Part shown: piece by piece, positions 20,835-30,682 of the stretch
How the letters are laid out: the number at the start of each line of letters is the position of its first letter
Numbering within the stretch: the stretch's first letter is position 1
DNA from: Halalkalibacter oceani
GTDB lineage: Bacteria; Bacillota; Bacilli; Bacillales; Bacillaceae_D
Length of the DNA stretch: 64,000 nucleotides
Assembly (NCBI RefSeq): GCF_023715605.1
Contig: NZ_JAMBOL010000008.1
Span: 101,890 to 165,889 of the forward strand
Direction of reading: 5' to 3'
The notes under the pieces: generated by a model
Told to the model about the DNA's origin: nothing
Database searches by the model: none
The model's input: the letters and a program-made list of their open reading frames with translations, nothing else
Made by a program: the position numbers and the translations under genes

Positions 20835-21311
20835 TTATGATGCGCTGTCAGCACGCTCACTGAGCCACTGCTCGTATTCTTCTTTCGTTTGCGAGCTTTC
20901 GAGCCGTGATTCTTCTTCCCCATTTTCAAAGTGAATCACGGTCGGCGTCACGTTAATGCCAAAGTCCGCCCACGCCTCTTCAAATTCAAGCACGTTAAGC
21001 AGTTCAAGATTTACGCCTATTTCTTCCGCTGTCGGAACAAGCACAGGGCTCGTCTGTTGACAAGCCGGACAAGTCGGCGAATAGAAATAAATCGTTTTGT
21101 CTTCCCCATTCTCAAGGCTGGCCTGCAGCTCGTCCGGCAAAATGATATTTTGATACAGCGGGTCATCGAGCTGCTTTATCGTACTCGGGTCAAGGCGTTC
21201 TTTTCCAAATGGATTTCCTTCTGACGCCTGCTGCGATTTCATTGAAGTGACGATAGCCAAAGCGGCGAATAAAACGACAACAATTCCGCCGTAAACCAAA
21301 AGCTTCTTCAT
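20835..21311 (-). CDS. Membrane-anchored thioredoxin-like protein
   Basis: 158 residues. One N-terminal transmembrane helix (about 5-24) anchors an extracytoplasmic thioredoxin fold with the active site CPAC (IYFYSPTCPACQQTSP) and the cis-Pro in NVTPTVIHF. It is probably the thiol-disulfide oxidase reoxidised by the BdbC-like protein encoded immediately upstream, one base away, like the BdbD-BdbC or BdbA-BdbB pairs of B. subtilis. The C-terminus is acidic. Confidence 0.85.
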   Translation of the reverse strand: MKKLLVYGGIVVVLFAALAIVTSMKSQQASEGNPFGKERLDPSTIKQLDDPLYQNIILPDELQASLENGEDKTIYFYSPTCPACQQTSPVLVPTAEEIGVNLELLNVLEFEEAWADFGINVTPTVIHFENGEEESRLESSQTKEEYEQWLSERADSAS

Positions 21312-21728
21312 TTACTTTCCTCTCCTCTTCACTAACATAACCATACAAATCGTGATTCCCACAAAAGCGGTTAAGGCAAGAAATGGAATCGTAATAAAAC
21401 CGGCATAATTAATATACTCCATTGCACACGGGACAAGGCCGCAGGAATCGGTCTGGCCCAACGCATCAACCTTTTGCAGCAAATAATGATAAATCGAGAA
21501 GCCCATGCCAATCACGGCCAACGGCAGCACATAAAAAGCAGCAGCGGTCTCTTTTCTAATCAGCGCAACCCCGAGAATAATCGGGATGGGGTACATAAAA
21601 ATCCGCTGAGTCCAGCACAATTCACATGGTATATAGCCAACAATCTCAGAAAAATACAAACTGCCAAGCGTGGCAATCAAAGACAAAAGCCAAGCGATCA
21701 TCAGCAGCTGCTCATTTTGTTTACTCAT
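21312..21728 (-). CDS. bdbC: DsbB/BdbC-family disulfide oxidoreductase
   Basis: 138 residues with four transmembrane helices. Two Cys pairs are visible: CELC (IPCELCWTQR) and the pair in DSCGLVPCAMEY, matching the quinone-linked DsbB mechanism. It reoxidises an extracytoplasmic thiol oxidase, here surely the neighbour at 20835-21311. Start supported by GGGGAAGAGAG. The pair may serve pseudopilin, cytochrome or secreted-enzyme folding. Confidence 0.88.
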   Translation of the reverse strand: MSKQNEQLLMIAWLLSLIATLGSLYFSEIVGYIPCELCWTQRIFMYPIPIILGVALIRKETAAAFYVLPLAVIGMGFSIYHYLLQKVDALGQTDSCGLVPCAMEYINYAGFITIPFLALTAFVGITICMVMLVKRRGK

Positions 21729-21802
21729 CTCTCTTCCCCACTTTATCTCCAGCGTCCACGTTCATTTTACACAGCCCCACTTACAAAAGTAAAGTTATAT
21801 GA

Positions 21803-22312
21803 TTACCATTCTTCCTCCGGCTGACTTGTCACGCTGCGAATCACTCTCATCGGGTTGCCGCCAACAAAAGTGCCTGGAGCCACATCTTTATGAACGAGCG
21901 TTCCCGCCGAGACGATTGCGCCGCTGCCGATGGTCACGCCGGGCAGGATCGTTGTATTTGCCCCGATCATCACCTCATCACCGATCACCACATCACCGAG
22001 GCGATACTCTTTAATGAGATACTCATGGGCCAAAATCGTCGTATTGTAGCCGATAATCGTGTTGCGCCCGATTGAAATCTTCTCGGGAAACATAATATCC
22101 ATCATCACCATTAACGCGACCGCTGTTTCCTCACCGACTTTCATCTTCAAAAATGTTCGATAGAGCCAGTTTTTCAGACGAGGCCAGGGCGTATAACGAG
22201 CCAGCTGGATAATGATGAAATTTTTCATGACTTTCCAAAAAGGAACCGTTTTGTAAATATGCCAGAGTGAATTCGCCGTTTCAACAGGAAAACGCTCTGT
22301 TTTTCTGCTCAT
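21803..22312 (-). CDS. yvoF: Acyltransferase with hexapeptide repeats (YvoF)
   Basis: 169 residues. The C-terminal two-thirds is a left-handed beta-helix of hexapeptide repeats (ISIGRNTIIGYNTTILAHE, VVIGDEVMIGANTTILPGVTIGSGAIVSAG) ending in GGNPMRVIR, typical of the xenobiotic/maltose acetyltransferase group. The N-terminal segment is hydrophobic and amphipathic. The acceptor is unknown. Start overlaps the ppaX stop; operon lgt-yvoD-ppaX-yvoF is conserved. Confidence 0.88.
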   Translation of the reverse strand: MSRKTERFPVETANSLWHIYKTVPFWKVMKNFIIIQLARYTPWPRLKNWLYRTFLKMKVGEETAVALMVMMDIMFPEKISIGRNTIIGYNTTILAHEYLIKEYRLGDVVIGDEVMIGANTTILPGVTIGSGAIVSAGTLVHKDVAPGTFVGGNPMRVIRSVTSQPEEEW

Positions 22313-22956
22313 GATTCGTCCGCTCCAATGATCGCCAGCAGATCGCGCATATTCGATAAAATATAGTCAGGCTGATAAGAGCGAATGTTTTCCTCTCCTT
22401 TAATCGACCAGCCGACGATCGCCGTTGGAATGCCGAGGTTCTTACCGGCCTGCACGTCATAGTGGCTGTCACCGATCATCATCGCCGTTTCCTTGCTTGC
22501 GCCAAGGGCGGCTAACGCTTTTTCCAAAGGCTCGGGATCCGGCTTCGCTTTTGTCACATCATCGAGACCGATGACGACGTCAAAAAATTGGTCAAGCCCT
22601 GTCAGCTTCAGTCCCATCAAAGCAGTCTTTCTAATTTTCGTCGTCACGATCGCCAGCTTATAGCCTTGCTCGTGAAGGCGTTCGACCGTTTCATACACGC
22701 CTTCGTATTCCTCGACCAGTTCATCATGCTTTTCATGATTGAAGGCGCGGTACGTCGCAATCATCTCATCAACCCGCTCGGCATCAACTTTGCGGAAGCT
22801 GTCAATTAAAGGGGGACCGATAAAGTCAATCGCATGCTCGCGTGTATATTCGCCTGGCTTATATTTGTCAAGCGTATGAAGAAATGAAGCGATAATCAGT
22901 TCATTTGTATTAATTAACGTGCCGTCTAAATCAAAGAGTAGTGTCTCAATATTCAT
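22309..22956 (-). CDS. ppaX: Pyrophosphatase PpaX (HAD family)
   Basis: 215 residues. HAD motif I is FDLDGTLINT (D9 nucleophile, D11 acid/base), motif II is VTTK, and motif III/IV is KPDPEPL ... MIGDSHYDVQAGKN. PpaX hydrolyses the pyrophosphate released when HprK dephosphorylates HPr-Ser-P, and hprK lies three genes upstream in the same run. ATG 22956 has AAGGA eight bases upstream; the frame before it lies inside yvoD. Confidence 0.94.
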   Translation of the reverse strand: MNIETLLFDLDGTLINTNELIIASFLHTLDKYKPGEYTREHAIDFIGPPLIDSFRKVDAERVDEMIATYRAFNHEKHDELVEEYEGVYETVERLHEQGYKLAIVTTKIRKTALMGLKLTGLDQFFDVVIGLDDVTKAKPDPEPLEKALAALGASKETAMMIGDSHYDVQAGKNLGIPTAIVGWSIKGEENIRSYQPDYILSNMRDLLAIIGADES

Positions 22957-23899
22957 AGCTCGTTTCCTTTCTCTCCAGCTTTTGTTTTTTCTCAACCCGG
23001 TCCCAAATGACGGAAATCGCCAGCGTCAGCAAAATCGCGGTAACGATGCGGATAATCAAGAGCGGCCATACTGGAATACCGAGCGGAATGAAGATTAATG
23101 TATCTTCAACGACGGCATGACAGGCGACAAGAAAGATGACGATCAAATACATATCTTTTTTGGAAATCCCGTCTTCTTTAGCGGCTTGAATGATCACGCC
23201 GGCTCCGAATGCCAAGCCGATCGTCAGGCCGGAGACTAATGTTGTTGACGTATTTTCCTGCACGCGCAGCAGCTTCGTTAACGGCCTCATCGCTTTCGCC
23301 ATCACTTTAATCCAGTTTCGCTCCTTCATCACCTGAATCACAACCATTAACGGGATGACGATTAGCGCAAGCTGAAAAATCCCGAGCGCCGCGCTTGTGA
23401 CGCCGTCCCAGCCAATCGCCAGCCAGCTGTTGAGCTCCGGCTGCTGAGCAGCGGATACAAAGCCGTATTGGGCCATTTCCTGGCCGCCCTGCCAGAAAAG
23501 ATTGATGACAAACGCAGCGACGATTGCCAGCCCGATGCGCACGGCAAGGATGACCGACATCCGCACCCCGACTTTGGCGGCTACTGCCGACTCTACGAGC
23601 AAATTATGCGAGAATGAAAGCATCACAGCAAGAATGAAGACTTCCTTGACGGTTAAGTCCATCGTCAAAATCGCGCCGATTCCAGCGTATAAATTCAAAA
23701 TATTCCCCAGGACAAGCGGAATCGCCGCCTCGCCCGGCAAGCCGATCCAGCCCATTACCGGCGCCAGTAGTCGCGCGATCCAATCAAGAACCGGCGTATG
23801 GCCTAAAATCGTCACGATCAGCGTAATCGGGAATATAATCTTGCCTAATGTCCAAGTCGTTTCCAACCCGACGCGCAAGCCTCTCTTTACTACACCCAT
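22946..23899 (-). CDS. yvoD: Nucleoside-recognition-domain membrane protein YvoD
   Basis: 317 residues with about eight hydrophobic helices and two GATE/nucleoside-recognition (SpmA/SpmB-like) repeats, e.g. LVLGNILNLYAGIGAILTM and TIGLAFGAGVIIQAA. Its transport function is unknown. The ATG at 23899 is used since GGAGGAG lies about six bases upstream, better than the GTG at 23914. It overlaps ppaX by 11 bases. Confidence 0.88.
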   Translation of the reverse strand: MGVVKRGLRVGLETTWTLGKIIFPITLIVTILGHTPVLDWIARLLAPVMGWIGLPGEAAIPLVLGNILNLYAGIGAILTMDLTVKEVFILAVMLSFSHNLLVESAVAAKVGVRMSVILAVRIGLAIVAAFVINLFWQGGQEMAQYGFVSAAQQPELNSWLAIGWDGVTSAALGIFQLALIVIPLMVVIQVMKERNWIKVMAKAMRPLTKLLRVQENTSTTLVSGLTIGLAFGAGVIIQAAKEDGISKKDMYLIVIFLVACHAVVEDTLIFIPLGIPVWPLLIIRIVTAILLTLAISVIWDRVEKKQKLERKETSYEY

Positions 23900-23928
23900 T
23901 TGTCTCTCCTCCACTCTTTTCTCTCCAG

Positions 23929-24789
23929 TTATTTCTTTTTCTTTTTTGAGCGTCCTTTCCGCTGCTGCTTAGGTGGAAGAGCCGGATCGTGATAGCGCGG
24001 AGTGTCCGCCTGTTTCCGGCGATAAATCCAAAGAATGACCGCACCGACGATCAGGACGACCGAAATAACCTGAGCGGTTCTGAGCACGCCGCCAATCAGC
24101 AAATAGTCTAACCGGATTCCTTCGATCACAAAGCGGCCGACTGAATACCAGATGACGTACGTGAAAAAGATTTCCCCTTGAAGCAGGTTGAGACGCCGTA
24201 AATATAAAAGCAGGACAACGCCCGCCAGACTCCACAATGATTCATAAAGAAAGGTTGGATGATAATAAGTACCATCAATATACATTTGATTAATAATAAA
24301 CTCCGGCAACAGCAGGCCTTCAAGAAATTCTCTCGTGACGGGGCCGCCGTACACCTCCTGGTTCATAAAGTTTCCCCAGCGGCCAATGGCCTGCCCGAGC
24401 AGAATGCTAGGTGCCGCAACATCAGCGAGCTGCCAAAAGGAGAGGTTGTGTTTTTTTGTGAAGAAATAAGCTGTCAGCACCCCGCCGATCAGCGCTCCGT
24501 GAATCGCAATTCCGCCTTCCCATATATAGAAAACGCGAATCGGATCGTCGGCAAACTGCTCCCAGCGGAAGATGACATAATAAATCCGGGCCGAAATAAT
24601 CGAAATCGGAATCGCATAAAGAAGCAGATCGGCGAATGTTTCCTTCGGCATTCCCCGCTTAACGGATTCCCTCGCTGCCAGTAAATAGCCAAGCAGGACG
24701 CCGACACCGATAATCACCCCGTACCAGTAAATCCGAATCGGACCTAATTCAAGAAAAATCCTACTTAATGGTTCAATTGTTTCCTCCAT
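23929..24789 (-). CDS. lgt: Prolipoprotein diacylglyceryl transferase
   Basis: 286 residues, seven transmembrane helices. The Lgt signature is [16 protein letters not shown] and the HGALIGG loop carries the essential His. It transfers diacylglycerol from phosphatidylglycerol to the lipobox Cys; clients in this window include the lipoproteins at 3707, 41965, 50268 and 57266. The C-terminus is very basic (KGRSKKKKK). GAGGTGGCAAG precedes the start. Confidence 0.96.
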   Translation of the reverse strand: MEETIEPLSRIFLELGPIRIYWYGVIIGVGVLLGYLLAARESVKRGMPKETFADLLLYAIPISIISARIYYVIFRWEQFADDPIRVFYIWEGGIAIHGALIGGVLTAYFFTKKHNLSFWQLADVAAPSILLGQAIGRWGNFMNQEVYGGPVTREFLEGLLLPEFIINQMYIDGTYYHPTFLYESLWSLAGVVLLLYLRRLNLLQGEIFFTYVIWYSVGRFVIEGIRLDYLLIGGVLRTAQVISVVLIVGAVILWIYRRKQADTPRYHDPALPPKQQRKGRSKKKKK

Positions 24790-24803
24790 CTTGCCACCTC
24801 ATT

Positions 24804-25742
24804 TTATTTAAATTCATCATGATCGCCGGCCTCAATAACGCCCGTTAACCGTTCGGAAAACTCCTGTGCCGCATCAAAGCCAAGCCGCTTCAAACGGAAA
24901 TTCATCGCCGCGACTTCAATAATAACGGCTAAGTTTCGTCCAGGACGGACAGGCACCGTCAGCTTCGTCACTTCAGTATCGATAATCCTCATTTTTTCTT
25001 CTTCAAGCCCCAAGCGGTCATAGGCTTTGTTCTGATCCCACAGCTCGAGATGAATACAGAGGGTGATCCGCTTATAAGGCCGTACCGCCCCTGCGCCGAA
25101 CAACGTCATGACATTAATAATACCGAGTCCTCTAATTTCAAGCAAATGCTTGATCAAATCCGGAGAACGCCCGACCAATGTCCCTTCATTCTCCTGGCGA
25201 ATCTCGACTGAATCATCAGCGACGAGACGATGCCCCCTTCTGACTAAATCAAGGGCGGTTTCGCTTTTTCCGACGCCGCTATTTCCAGTAATCAGGACGC
25301 CGATTCCATAAATATCGACTAACACACCGTGAACCGCCGTCATCGGCGCCAGCTTACTTTCAAGATAGGTTGTAATAATACTACTTAATCGCGTTGTCGG
25401 CATGCTGGAACGCAAAATCGGCACACCAAACTCCTCGGCTGCCTGGAGCAGCTCTTTCGGCGCTTCCAAATCACGGGAAATGACAATCCCCGGTGTGTCA
25501 TATGTACAGAGCTTTTCCATCCGGTTCTCTTTTTCTTGATCGCTCAACTGCTTAAAGAAGCCAAGCTCCGTCCGTCCAAGCAATTGAAGACGTCTTGCCG
25601 GATAGTAGGTGAAGTACCCGGCCATCTCAATTCCCGGCCGTGAAATATCGCTCGTCGTAATCGGGCGATAAATCCCTTCTTCACCAGCTAAAAGCTCGAA
25701 TTGAAAATCCTCCAGTAAATTATTTGCGGTTACCTTATCCAC
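24804..25742 (-). CDS. hprK: HPr kinase/phosphorylase
   Basis: 312 residues. The P-loop is GNSGVGKS, the signature stretch is [20 protein letters not shown], and the C-terminal motif is [19 protein letters not shown]. It phosphorylates HPr and Crh on Ser46 and reverses the reaction with phosphate. The GTG at 25742 is preferred over that at 25763: AGGG lies eight bases before and the N-terminus then matches B. subtilis HprK. First gene of hprK-lgt-yvoD-ppaX-yvoF. Confidence 0.96.
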   Translation of the reverse strand: MDKVTANNLLEDFQFELLAGEEGIYRPITTSDISRPGIEMAGYFTYYPARRLQLLGRTELGFFKQLSDQEKENRMEKLCTYDTPGIVISRDLEAPKELLQAAEEFGVPILRSSMPTTRLSSIITTYLESKLAPMTAVHGVLVDIYGIGVLITGNSGVGKSETALDLVRRGHRLVADDSVEIRQENEGTLVGRSPDLIKHLLEIRGLGIINVMTLFGAGAVRPYKRITLCIHLELWDQNKAYDRLGLEEEKMRIIDTEVTKLTVPVRPGRNLAVIIEVAAMNFRLKRLGFDAAQEFSERLTGVIEAGDHDEFK

Positions 25743-25847
25743 TGCTAGTTCCCTCGCTTTCACGTAAGCTTCCTAACCGTTTTCCTATCTTATACATCCT
25801 ATATATTAGCACAAAACCTGACAGAAATCCGAAAAGTCCATTGGTCT

Positions 25848-25898
25848 AAAAAGCAAAGAGCCTGGACCAAAAGGTTCGTTGTCCCTTTTGGCCCAGGC
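25848..25898 (-). terminator. Terminator after yvlD
   Basis: GCCTGGACCAAAAGG (25860-25874) faces CCTTTTGGCCCAGGC (25884-25898); minus strand ends in CTTTGCTTTTT. Confidence 0.85.
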
Positions 25899-25961
25899 CT
25901 TCAACTTGGCATGTAAGCTGAAACGGAAAGCAGGAATAGGTGAGCTGCCACGTTGTCGTCC

Positions 25962-26306
25962 CTATCCTTTTTGGATCGGCTTCACGACGAATGACTGGAT
26001 TAACGCGATCAGAACAGCCGCTATAATAGCCGTCCCCAAGCCGCTAATCGAAAAGGCATCGCCCATCAAAGCAGCGGTTAACAACAAGGTGAATGCGCTG
26101 ATTACGAATAAAAACAAACCGAGTGTCAAAATCGTAATCGGCAGCGTAAGCACAATGAGGATCGGCTTGACAATCGCATTAACAATTGACAAGAGAAAAC
26201 TGGCGATAATCGCTGCTGTAAAACCGGAAAGCTCAAAGCCGTCGAACAGATAGGAGATCCCAATTAAAATAACAGCATTGAGTAACAGACCGGCTAACCA
26301 CCTCAC
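25962..26306 (-). CDS. yvlD: Phage-holin-superfamily IV membrane protein YvlD
   Basis: 114 residues with four hydrophobic helices (for example LLNAVILIGISYLFDGFELSGF). Members of this family are small membrane proteins without known activity. The start overlaps yvlC by four bases. Together yvlB-yvlC-yvlD resembles the envelope-stress yvlABCD operon, which in B. subtilis is under sigma-W. Confidence 0.88.
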   Translation of the reverse strand: MRWLAGLLLNAVILIGISYLFDGFELSGFTAAIIASFLLSIVNAIVKPILIVLTLPITILTLGLFLFVISAFTLLLTAALMGDAFSISGLGTAIIAAVLIALIQSFVVKPIQKG

Positions 26307-26518
26307 GCCTGATTCACGTCCTCGTCATTCGGGATGATCGCGGCGGCAATCACATAGCCGATCACCATTGGAAAACCAACCGTCACAATTAATAAAAACA
26401 CAGCGATCAGCCGGATAATCGTCGCGTCAATCGAGAAATATTCCGCCAATCCCCCGCAGACACCGGCAATTTTCCGGTCGTACTGCGATCGATAAAGTCG
26501 CTTTTTCACTTTCCTCAC
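26303..26518 (-). CDS. yvlC: PspC-domain protein YvlC
   Basis: 71 residues forming a PspC domain: KRLYRSQYDRKIAGVCGGLAEYF followed by one long hydrophobic segment (about 40-60). PspC-type proteins take part in envelope-stress sensing. It lies one base after the yvlB stop. Confidence 0.92.
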   Translation of the reverse strand: MRKVKKRLYRSQYDRKIAGVCGGLAEYFSIDATIIRLIAVFLLIVTVGFPMVIGYVIAAAIIPNDEDVNQA

Positions 26519-26519
26519 C

Positions 26520-27611
26520 TCATTCGTATAAATCCTTCACATGAATGGATCCTGTATTTGTCAGCGCATTGATTTTGACACGCGGAGAAGAGTCCTGATT
26601 GCCGATAAAGCTTAATGTTTTCTGGGCAAACTCTTTTTTCTCCTCCAGCACTTCATAGTCTGCAAGCCCAACGGCGAAGCTGCCAACATTCGTTTTTAGC
26701 TTTCCTTCGACCCGAAGCTTCTTCGGCACGAACAAATGAACGCTGCCGGTCGTCGCCTTCAAATCCGCGTAGCCTGATTCAGTCAGCCCTGCCATTTCAT
26801 ACGTGATCGAGCCGTTGACGGTTTCCGCGTCGAGATCTTGAATCGTACCGGCTAAGGTGATGCCTCCGTTAATTGTTTTTACATCAATGACATCAATCGT
26901 CGTATCCTTATATTCAATTGCCCCATTAACCGTTTCGGCGATCACCTTTTTCGCCTGGACCTGTTCAAAGGAAATCGCGCCATTCATCGCATTGACATCC
27001 AATGTGTCAGCGTCGATTCCCTTTCCATTTATTTGACCGTTAAACGTATACAGCTTAATATGGTCGAAGGTTGTCCGCGGCACATAGACAGTCGCCTGCA
27101 CCTTCATCGATTTTGTTTTCGTATGGAACATCAGCTTATTTTCATTCACCCGGAACGTTGACTGCTGTAAGAAAAAGCGTCGTGCCTCTTCGCTGTCCTT
27201 CACCCGGTAAACCTTTGCCTGGCACTCAATCCGCACATCGGGTTCATCCCATGGCTGGAAAGACAATGAACCGTTCTCCAGCGAAATATCGAGCGCTGTC
27301 GGCGAGCTTTCGCGATGCTGAAAAATGTGGTCAATCTCAATCGCCGGCCCAAAGTTGAAGTCCAGATCAACATCCTTAATCTTCTGAATCGTGCTTTCGA
27401 TAAAGGAAGTGAACATATTGGCGGCAGAAGTCGTCGTCTGACGGGCCCGCTTCCGGTAGCTCTCTCCTTCATCCCAGTTCACTTTCGTCGAGACACCCGT
27501 CTCCTGCTGCTCCTTCTCTCCCTTATCAATGGCTTCCAACAGCTTGAGACCTTCTTCTGCTGTAATCTTTCCATCCTCAATCATTTTCAAAATCATTTTA
27601 CGTTCTTCCAT
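26520..27611 (-). CDS. yvlB: DUF4097 protein YvlB
   Basis: 363 residues. The N-terminal helical SHOCT-like segment (MEERKMILKMIEDGKITAEEGLKLLEAI) is followed by a right-handed beta-solenoid DUF4097 domain with repeated short strands such as NGQINGKGIDADTLDVNAMNG and VNGAIEYKDTTIDVIDVKTING. It is probably a scaffold for the membrane partners YvlC and YvlD. The ATG at 27611 is chosen because the earlier GTG lies inside the ribosome site. Confidence 0.9.
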   Translation of the reverse strand: MEERKMILKMIEDGKITAEEGLKLLEAIDKGEKEQQETGVSTKVNWDEGESYRKRARQTTTSAANMFTSFIESTIQKIKDVDLDFNFGPAIEIDHIFQHRESSPTALDISLENGSLSFQPWDEPDVRIECQAKVYRVKDSEEARRFFLQQSTFRVNENKLMFHTKTKSMKVQATVYVPRTTFDHIKLYTFNGQINGKGIDADTLDVNAMNGAISFEQVQAKKVIAETVNGAIEYKDTTIDVIDVKTINGGITLAGTIQDLDAETVNGSITYEMAGLTESGYADLKATTGSVHLFVPKKLRVEGKLKTNVGSFAVGLADYEVLEEKKEFAQKTLSFIGNQDSSPRVKINALTNTGSIHVKDLYE

Positions 27612-27800
27612 GATTCGACTCACTCCTTAATTGGTGAAATCAGACAGCTATCAGTAACATCCCACTCTACCATTGTTATACGGACGAAAAAGGCAACAGG
27701 TTTCAACAACCGGGCAAAACTTTACATAGTTTCTTCATTGTTCGACATACCCGTCTGGCAGCCATCAAAAACAACTTCTTACAAGTCACTCTAGTTTATA

Positions 27801-30677
27801 CTACTGTTGACTCTGTAATTCCTTTTCTTTTATCCGCTCTTCCATTCTTGCGCGGTCACGCTCAAGAATCGGCTTCAAATAGCGCCCTGTATAAGAACCC
27901 TCGACCTCAGCCACCTGTTCCGGTGTCCCCTCAGCGACAATTTGCCCTCCTTTATCGCCGCCTTCCGGTCCGAGGTCGATGATATGATCAACCGTTTTAA
28001 TCACATCCAGATTGTGCTCAATCACAAGCACCGTATCGCCGTTATCCACGAGACGCTGCAACACCTTCAACAGCCGGTCAATATCATCGACGTGCAGTCC
28101 CGTCGTCGGCTCATCGAGAATATAAATCGTCCGTCCCGTTGCCCGCTTATGAAGCTGGGAAGCGAGTTTAACCCGCTGGGCTTCCCCGCCGGAGAGCGTC
28201 GTCGCCGGCTGACCAAGGCGGACGTAGCCAAGTCCGACATCGACGAGCGTCTGGATTTTTCGCTTGATCTTCGGAATGTTGGCGAAAAACTCGACGGCCT
28301 CCTCGACGGTCATTTCCAGGACATCGGCAATCGTTTTTCCTTTATACTTGATTTCCAATGTTTCGCGATTATAGCGTTTGCCGCCGCATACTTCACAAGG
28401 AACATAGACATCCGGTAAAAAGTGCATTTCGATTTTAATAATCCCGTCGCCGCGGCACGCTTCACAGCGGCCACCTTTCACATTGAAACTGAAGCGGCCT
28501 TTTTTGTAGCCGCGTACCTTCGCTTCGTTCGTCATCGCGAACACATCGCGAATATCGTCAAATACGCTTGTATACGTCGCCGGATTGGAGCGCGGCGTCC
28601 GCCCGATCGGCGACTGGTCAATATCAATCACCTTGTCGATTTCCTCAAGGCCGACAATCTCCTTGTGCTCACCAGGCTTATCCTTCGCACGGTGCAGCTT
28701 TTGCGCCAACGATTTATAGACAATCTCATTAATTAACGTGCTCTTGCCCGAGCCGGAAACACCGGTAACGGCGATAAACTGACCAAGGGGAAAAGAGACC
28801 GTTACATTTTGCAAATTGTTTGCACTTGCTTTTTTCACCGTGAAGCTCCGGCCATTCGACGGTCGGCGTGAAGCTGGAACGGGAATGAATTTCTTCCCCG
28901 ACAAATATTGTCCCGTTAATGACTGATCATTTTCCTGAATTTCAGCCGGCGTTCCTGCAGCTGTAATGTAACCGCCGTGAATCCCGGCTCCCGGCCCAAT
29001 GTCAATAATATAATCGGCGGCCATCATCGTATCTTCATCATGCTCGACGACGATCAGCGTATTGCCGAGGTCACGCATATGCTCAAGCGTTTTAATCAGG
29101 CGGTCATTATCACGCTGGTGCAAGCCGATGGACGGCTCATCAAGAATATAAAGCACGCCCATTAAAGAGGAACCGATTTGCGTCGCGAGGCGGATCCGTT
29201 GCGCTTCGCCGCCTGATAATGTTCCCGCCGCCCGTCCGAGAGACAAATAATCAAGACCGACATTCACGAGAAAGCCAAGCCGGTCATTAATTTCCTTTAA
29301 AATAAGACGGGCAATTGCCGTTTCTTTTTCAGTCAGCTCGAGGCTCTCGAAGAAGCGCATCGCATCCTTTACAGAGAGCGAAGAGACTTGACCGATATGC
29401 TTCCCGCCGATAAACACTGCCAAAGCTTCGCGCTTTAAACGATACCCTTTACAAGTCGGACAGTGTTTCTGCGTCATATAGGCTTCCATCTGCTCGCGAA
29501 TATAATCAGAGCTTGTTTCGTGATAGCGCCGGGCAATATTTGGAATCACGCCTTCAAAAACGATCATATTCTCACGCACTTGTCCAAATTCATTTTCATA
29601 GCGGAAATAAATCTTCTCCTTGCCGCTGCCGTATAAAATTTTTTCAAATTGCGCCTCGGGAATCTGCTCAACCGGAGTATCAAGGTCAATCCCGTAGTGC
29701 TCGGCAACCGCCGCAAGCAGCTGTGGATAATATTGCGAGCTTGTCGGCTCCCACGCGGCAATCGCATGCTCACGCAACGTCTTAGTCCGATCCGGTACAA
29801 CAAGCTCTGGATCAACTTCCAGCTTCACACCAAGTCCGTCACATGAAGGACAAGCGCCAAACGGGCTGTTAAATGAAAACATCCGCGGTTGAAGCTCCGG
29901 TATCGAAAACCCGCATTCCGGGCAGGCGTGATGCTGACTAAATAACAGTTCTTCGTCATCAATCACATCAACGAGCACCCGGCCATCAGCCAAAGCGAGG
30001 GCGGCCTCCAATGAGTCGGCAAGCCGGGTTTCGATTCCTTCTTTAATCACGATCCGGTCAATGACAACTTCAATGCTGTGTTTTTTATTTTTTTCCAATT
30101 CAATATCTTCGGCAATCTCACGCATTTCTCCGTCAACCCGGACCCGGACATAGCCCTGCTTCTTCATTTCCTCCAACACTTTGACATGGGTTCCCTTCCG
30201 GCCGGACACGAGCGGAGCGAGAATTTGCATCTTCGTCCGTTCAGGGTATTCAATCAGACGATCAACCATTTGCTGAATCGTTTGCGAAGAAATCTCAATC
30301 CCGTGCTTCGGACAAACCGGACGCCCAATCCGCGCATACAGCAGACGCAAATAATCAAAAATCTCCGTCACTGTGCCAACAGTTGAACGCGGGTTACGGC
30401 TTGTTGTTTTCTGGTCAATCGAAATGGCCGGAGACAAGCCTTCAATCGCATCGACATCCGGCTTATCCATCTGGCCCAAAAACTGGCGCGCGTACGCCGA
30501 GAGCGACTCGACATACCGTCTCTGCCCTTCGGCGTAAATCGTATCAAAAGCCAAAGAGGACTTTCCTGAGCCCGACAGTCCTGTCAATACGACAAGTTTA
30601 TCCCGCGGAATGGTCACATCAATGTTTTTTAAATTATGAGAGCGTGCTCCTTTTACGACGATCTTTTCTAATGCCAA
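27801..30677 (-). CDS. uvrA: UvrABC excinuclease subunit A
   Basis: 958-residue ABC-type damage sensor with two ATPase modules: P-loops GLSGSGKSS and GVSGSGKST, two LSGGEAQR signatures and Zn-finger Cys (CPEC, CPSC, CEAC, CEVC). It loads UvrB at DNA lesions. The TTG at 30677 gives [10 protein letters not shown], matching B. subtilis UvrA, and AAGG lies nine bases upstream; the GTG at 30686 has no spacing to it. It overlaps the uvrB end. No terminator was seen downstream. Confidence 0.97.
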   Translation of the reverse strand: MALEKIVVKGARSHNLKNIDVTIPRDKLVVLTGLSGSGKSSLAFDTIYAEGQRRYVESLSAYARQFLGQMDKPDVDAIEGLSPAISIDQKTTSRNPRSTVGTVTEIFDYLRLLYARIGRPVCPKHGIEISSQTIQQMVDRLIEYPERTKMQILAPLVSGRKGTHVKVLEEMKKQGYVRVRVDGEMREIAEDIELEKNKKHSIEVVIDRIVIKEGIETRLADSLEAALALADGRVLVDVIDDEELLFSQHHACPECGFSIPELQPRMFSFNSPFGACPSCDGLGVKLEVDPELVVPDRTKTLREHAIAAWEPTSSQYYPQLLAAVAEHYGIDLDTPVEQIPEAQFEKILYGSGKEKIYFRYENEFGQVRENMIVFEGVIPNIARRYHETSSDYIREQMEAYMTQKHCPTCKGYRLKREALAVFIGGKHIGQVSSLSVKDAMRFFESLELTEKETAIARLILKEINDRLGFLVNVGLDYLSLGRAAGTLSGGEAQRIRLATQIGSSLMGVLYILDEPSIGLHQRDNDRLIKTLEHMRDLGNTLIVVEHDEDTMMAADYIIDIGPGAGIHGGYITAAGTPAEIQENDQSLTGQYLSGKKFIPVPASRRPSNGRSFTVKKASANNLQNVTVSFPLGQFIAVTGVSGSGKSTLINEIVYKSLAQKLHRAKDKPGEHKEIVGLEEIDKVIDIDQSPIGRTPRSNPATYTSVFDDIRDVFAMTNEAKVRGYKKGRFSFNVKGGRCEACRGDGIIKIEMHFLPDVYVPCEVCGGKRYNRETLEIKYKGKTIADVLEMTVEEAVEFFANIPKIKRKIQTLVDVGLGYVRLGQPATTLSGGEAQRVKLASQLHKRATGRTIYILDEPTTGLHVDDIDRLLKVLQRLVDNGDTVLVIEHNLDVIKTVDHIIDLGPEGGDKGGQIVAEGTPEQVAEVEGSYTGRYLKPILERDRARMEERIKEKELQSQQ

Positions 30678-30682
30678 GGTCC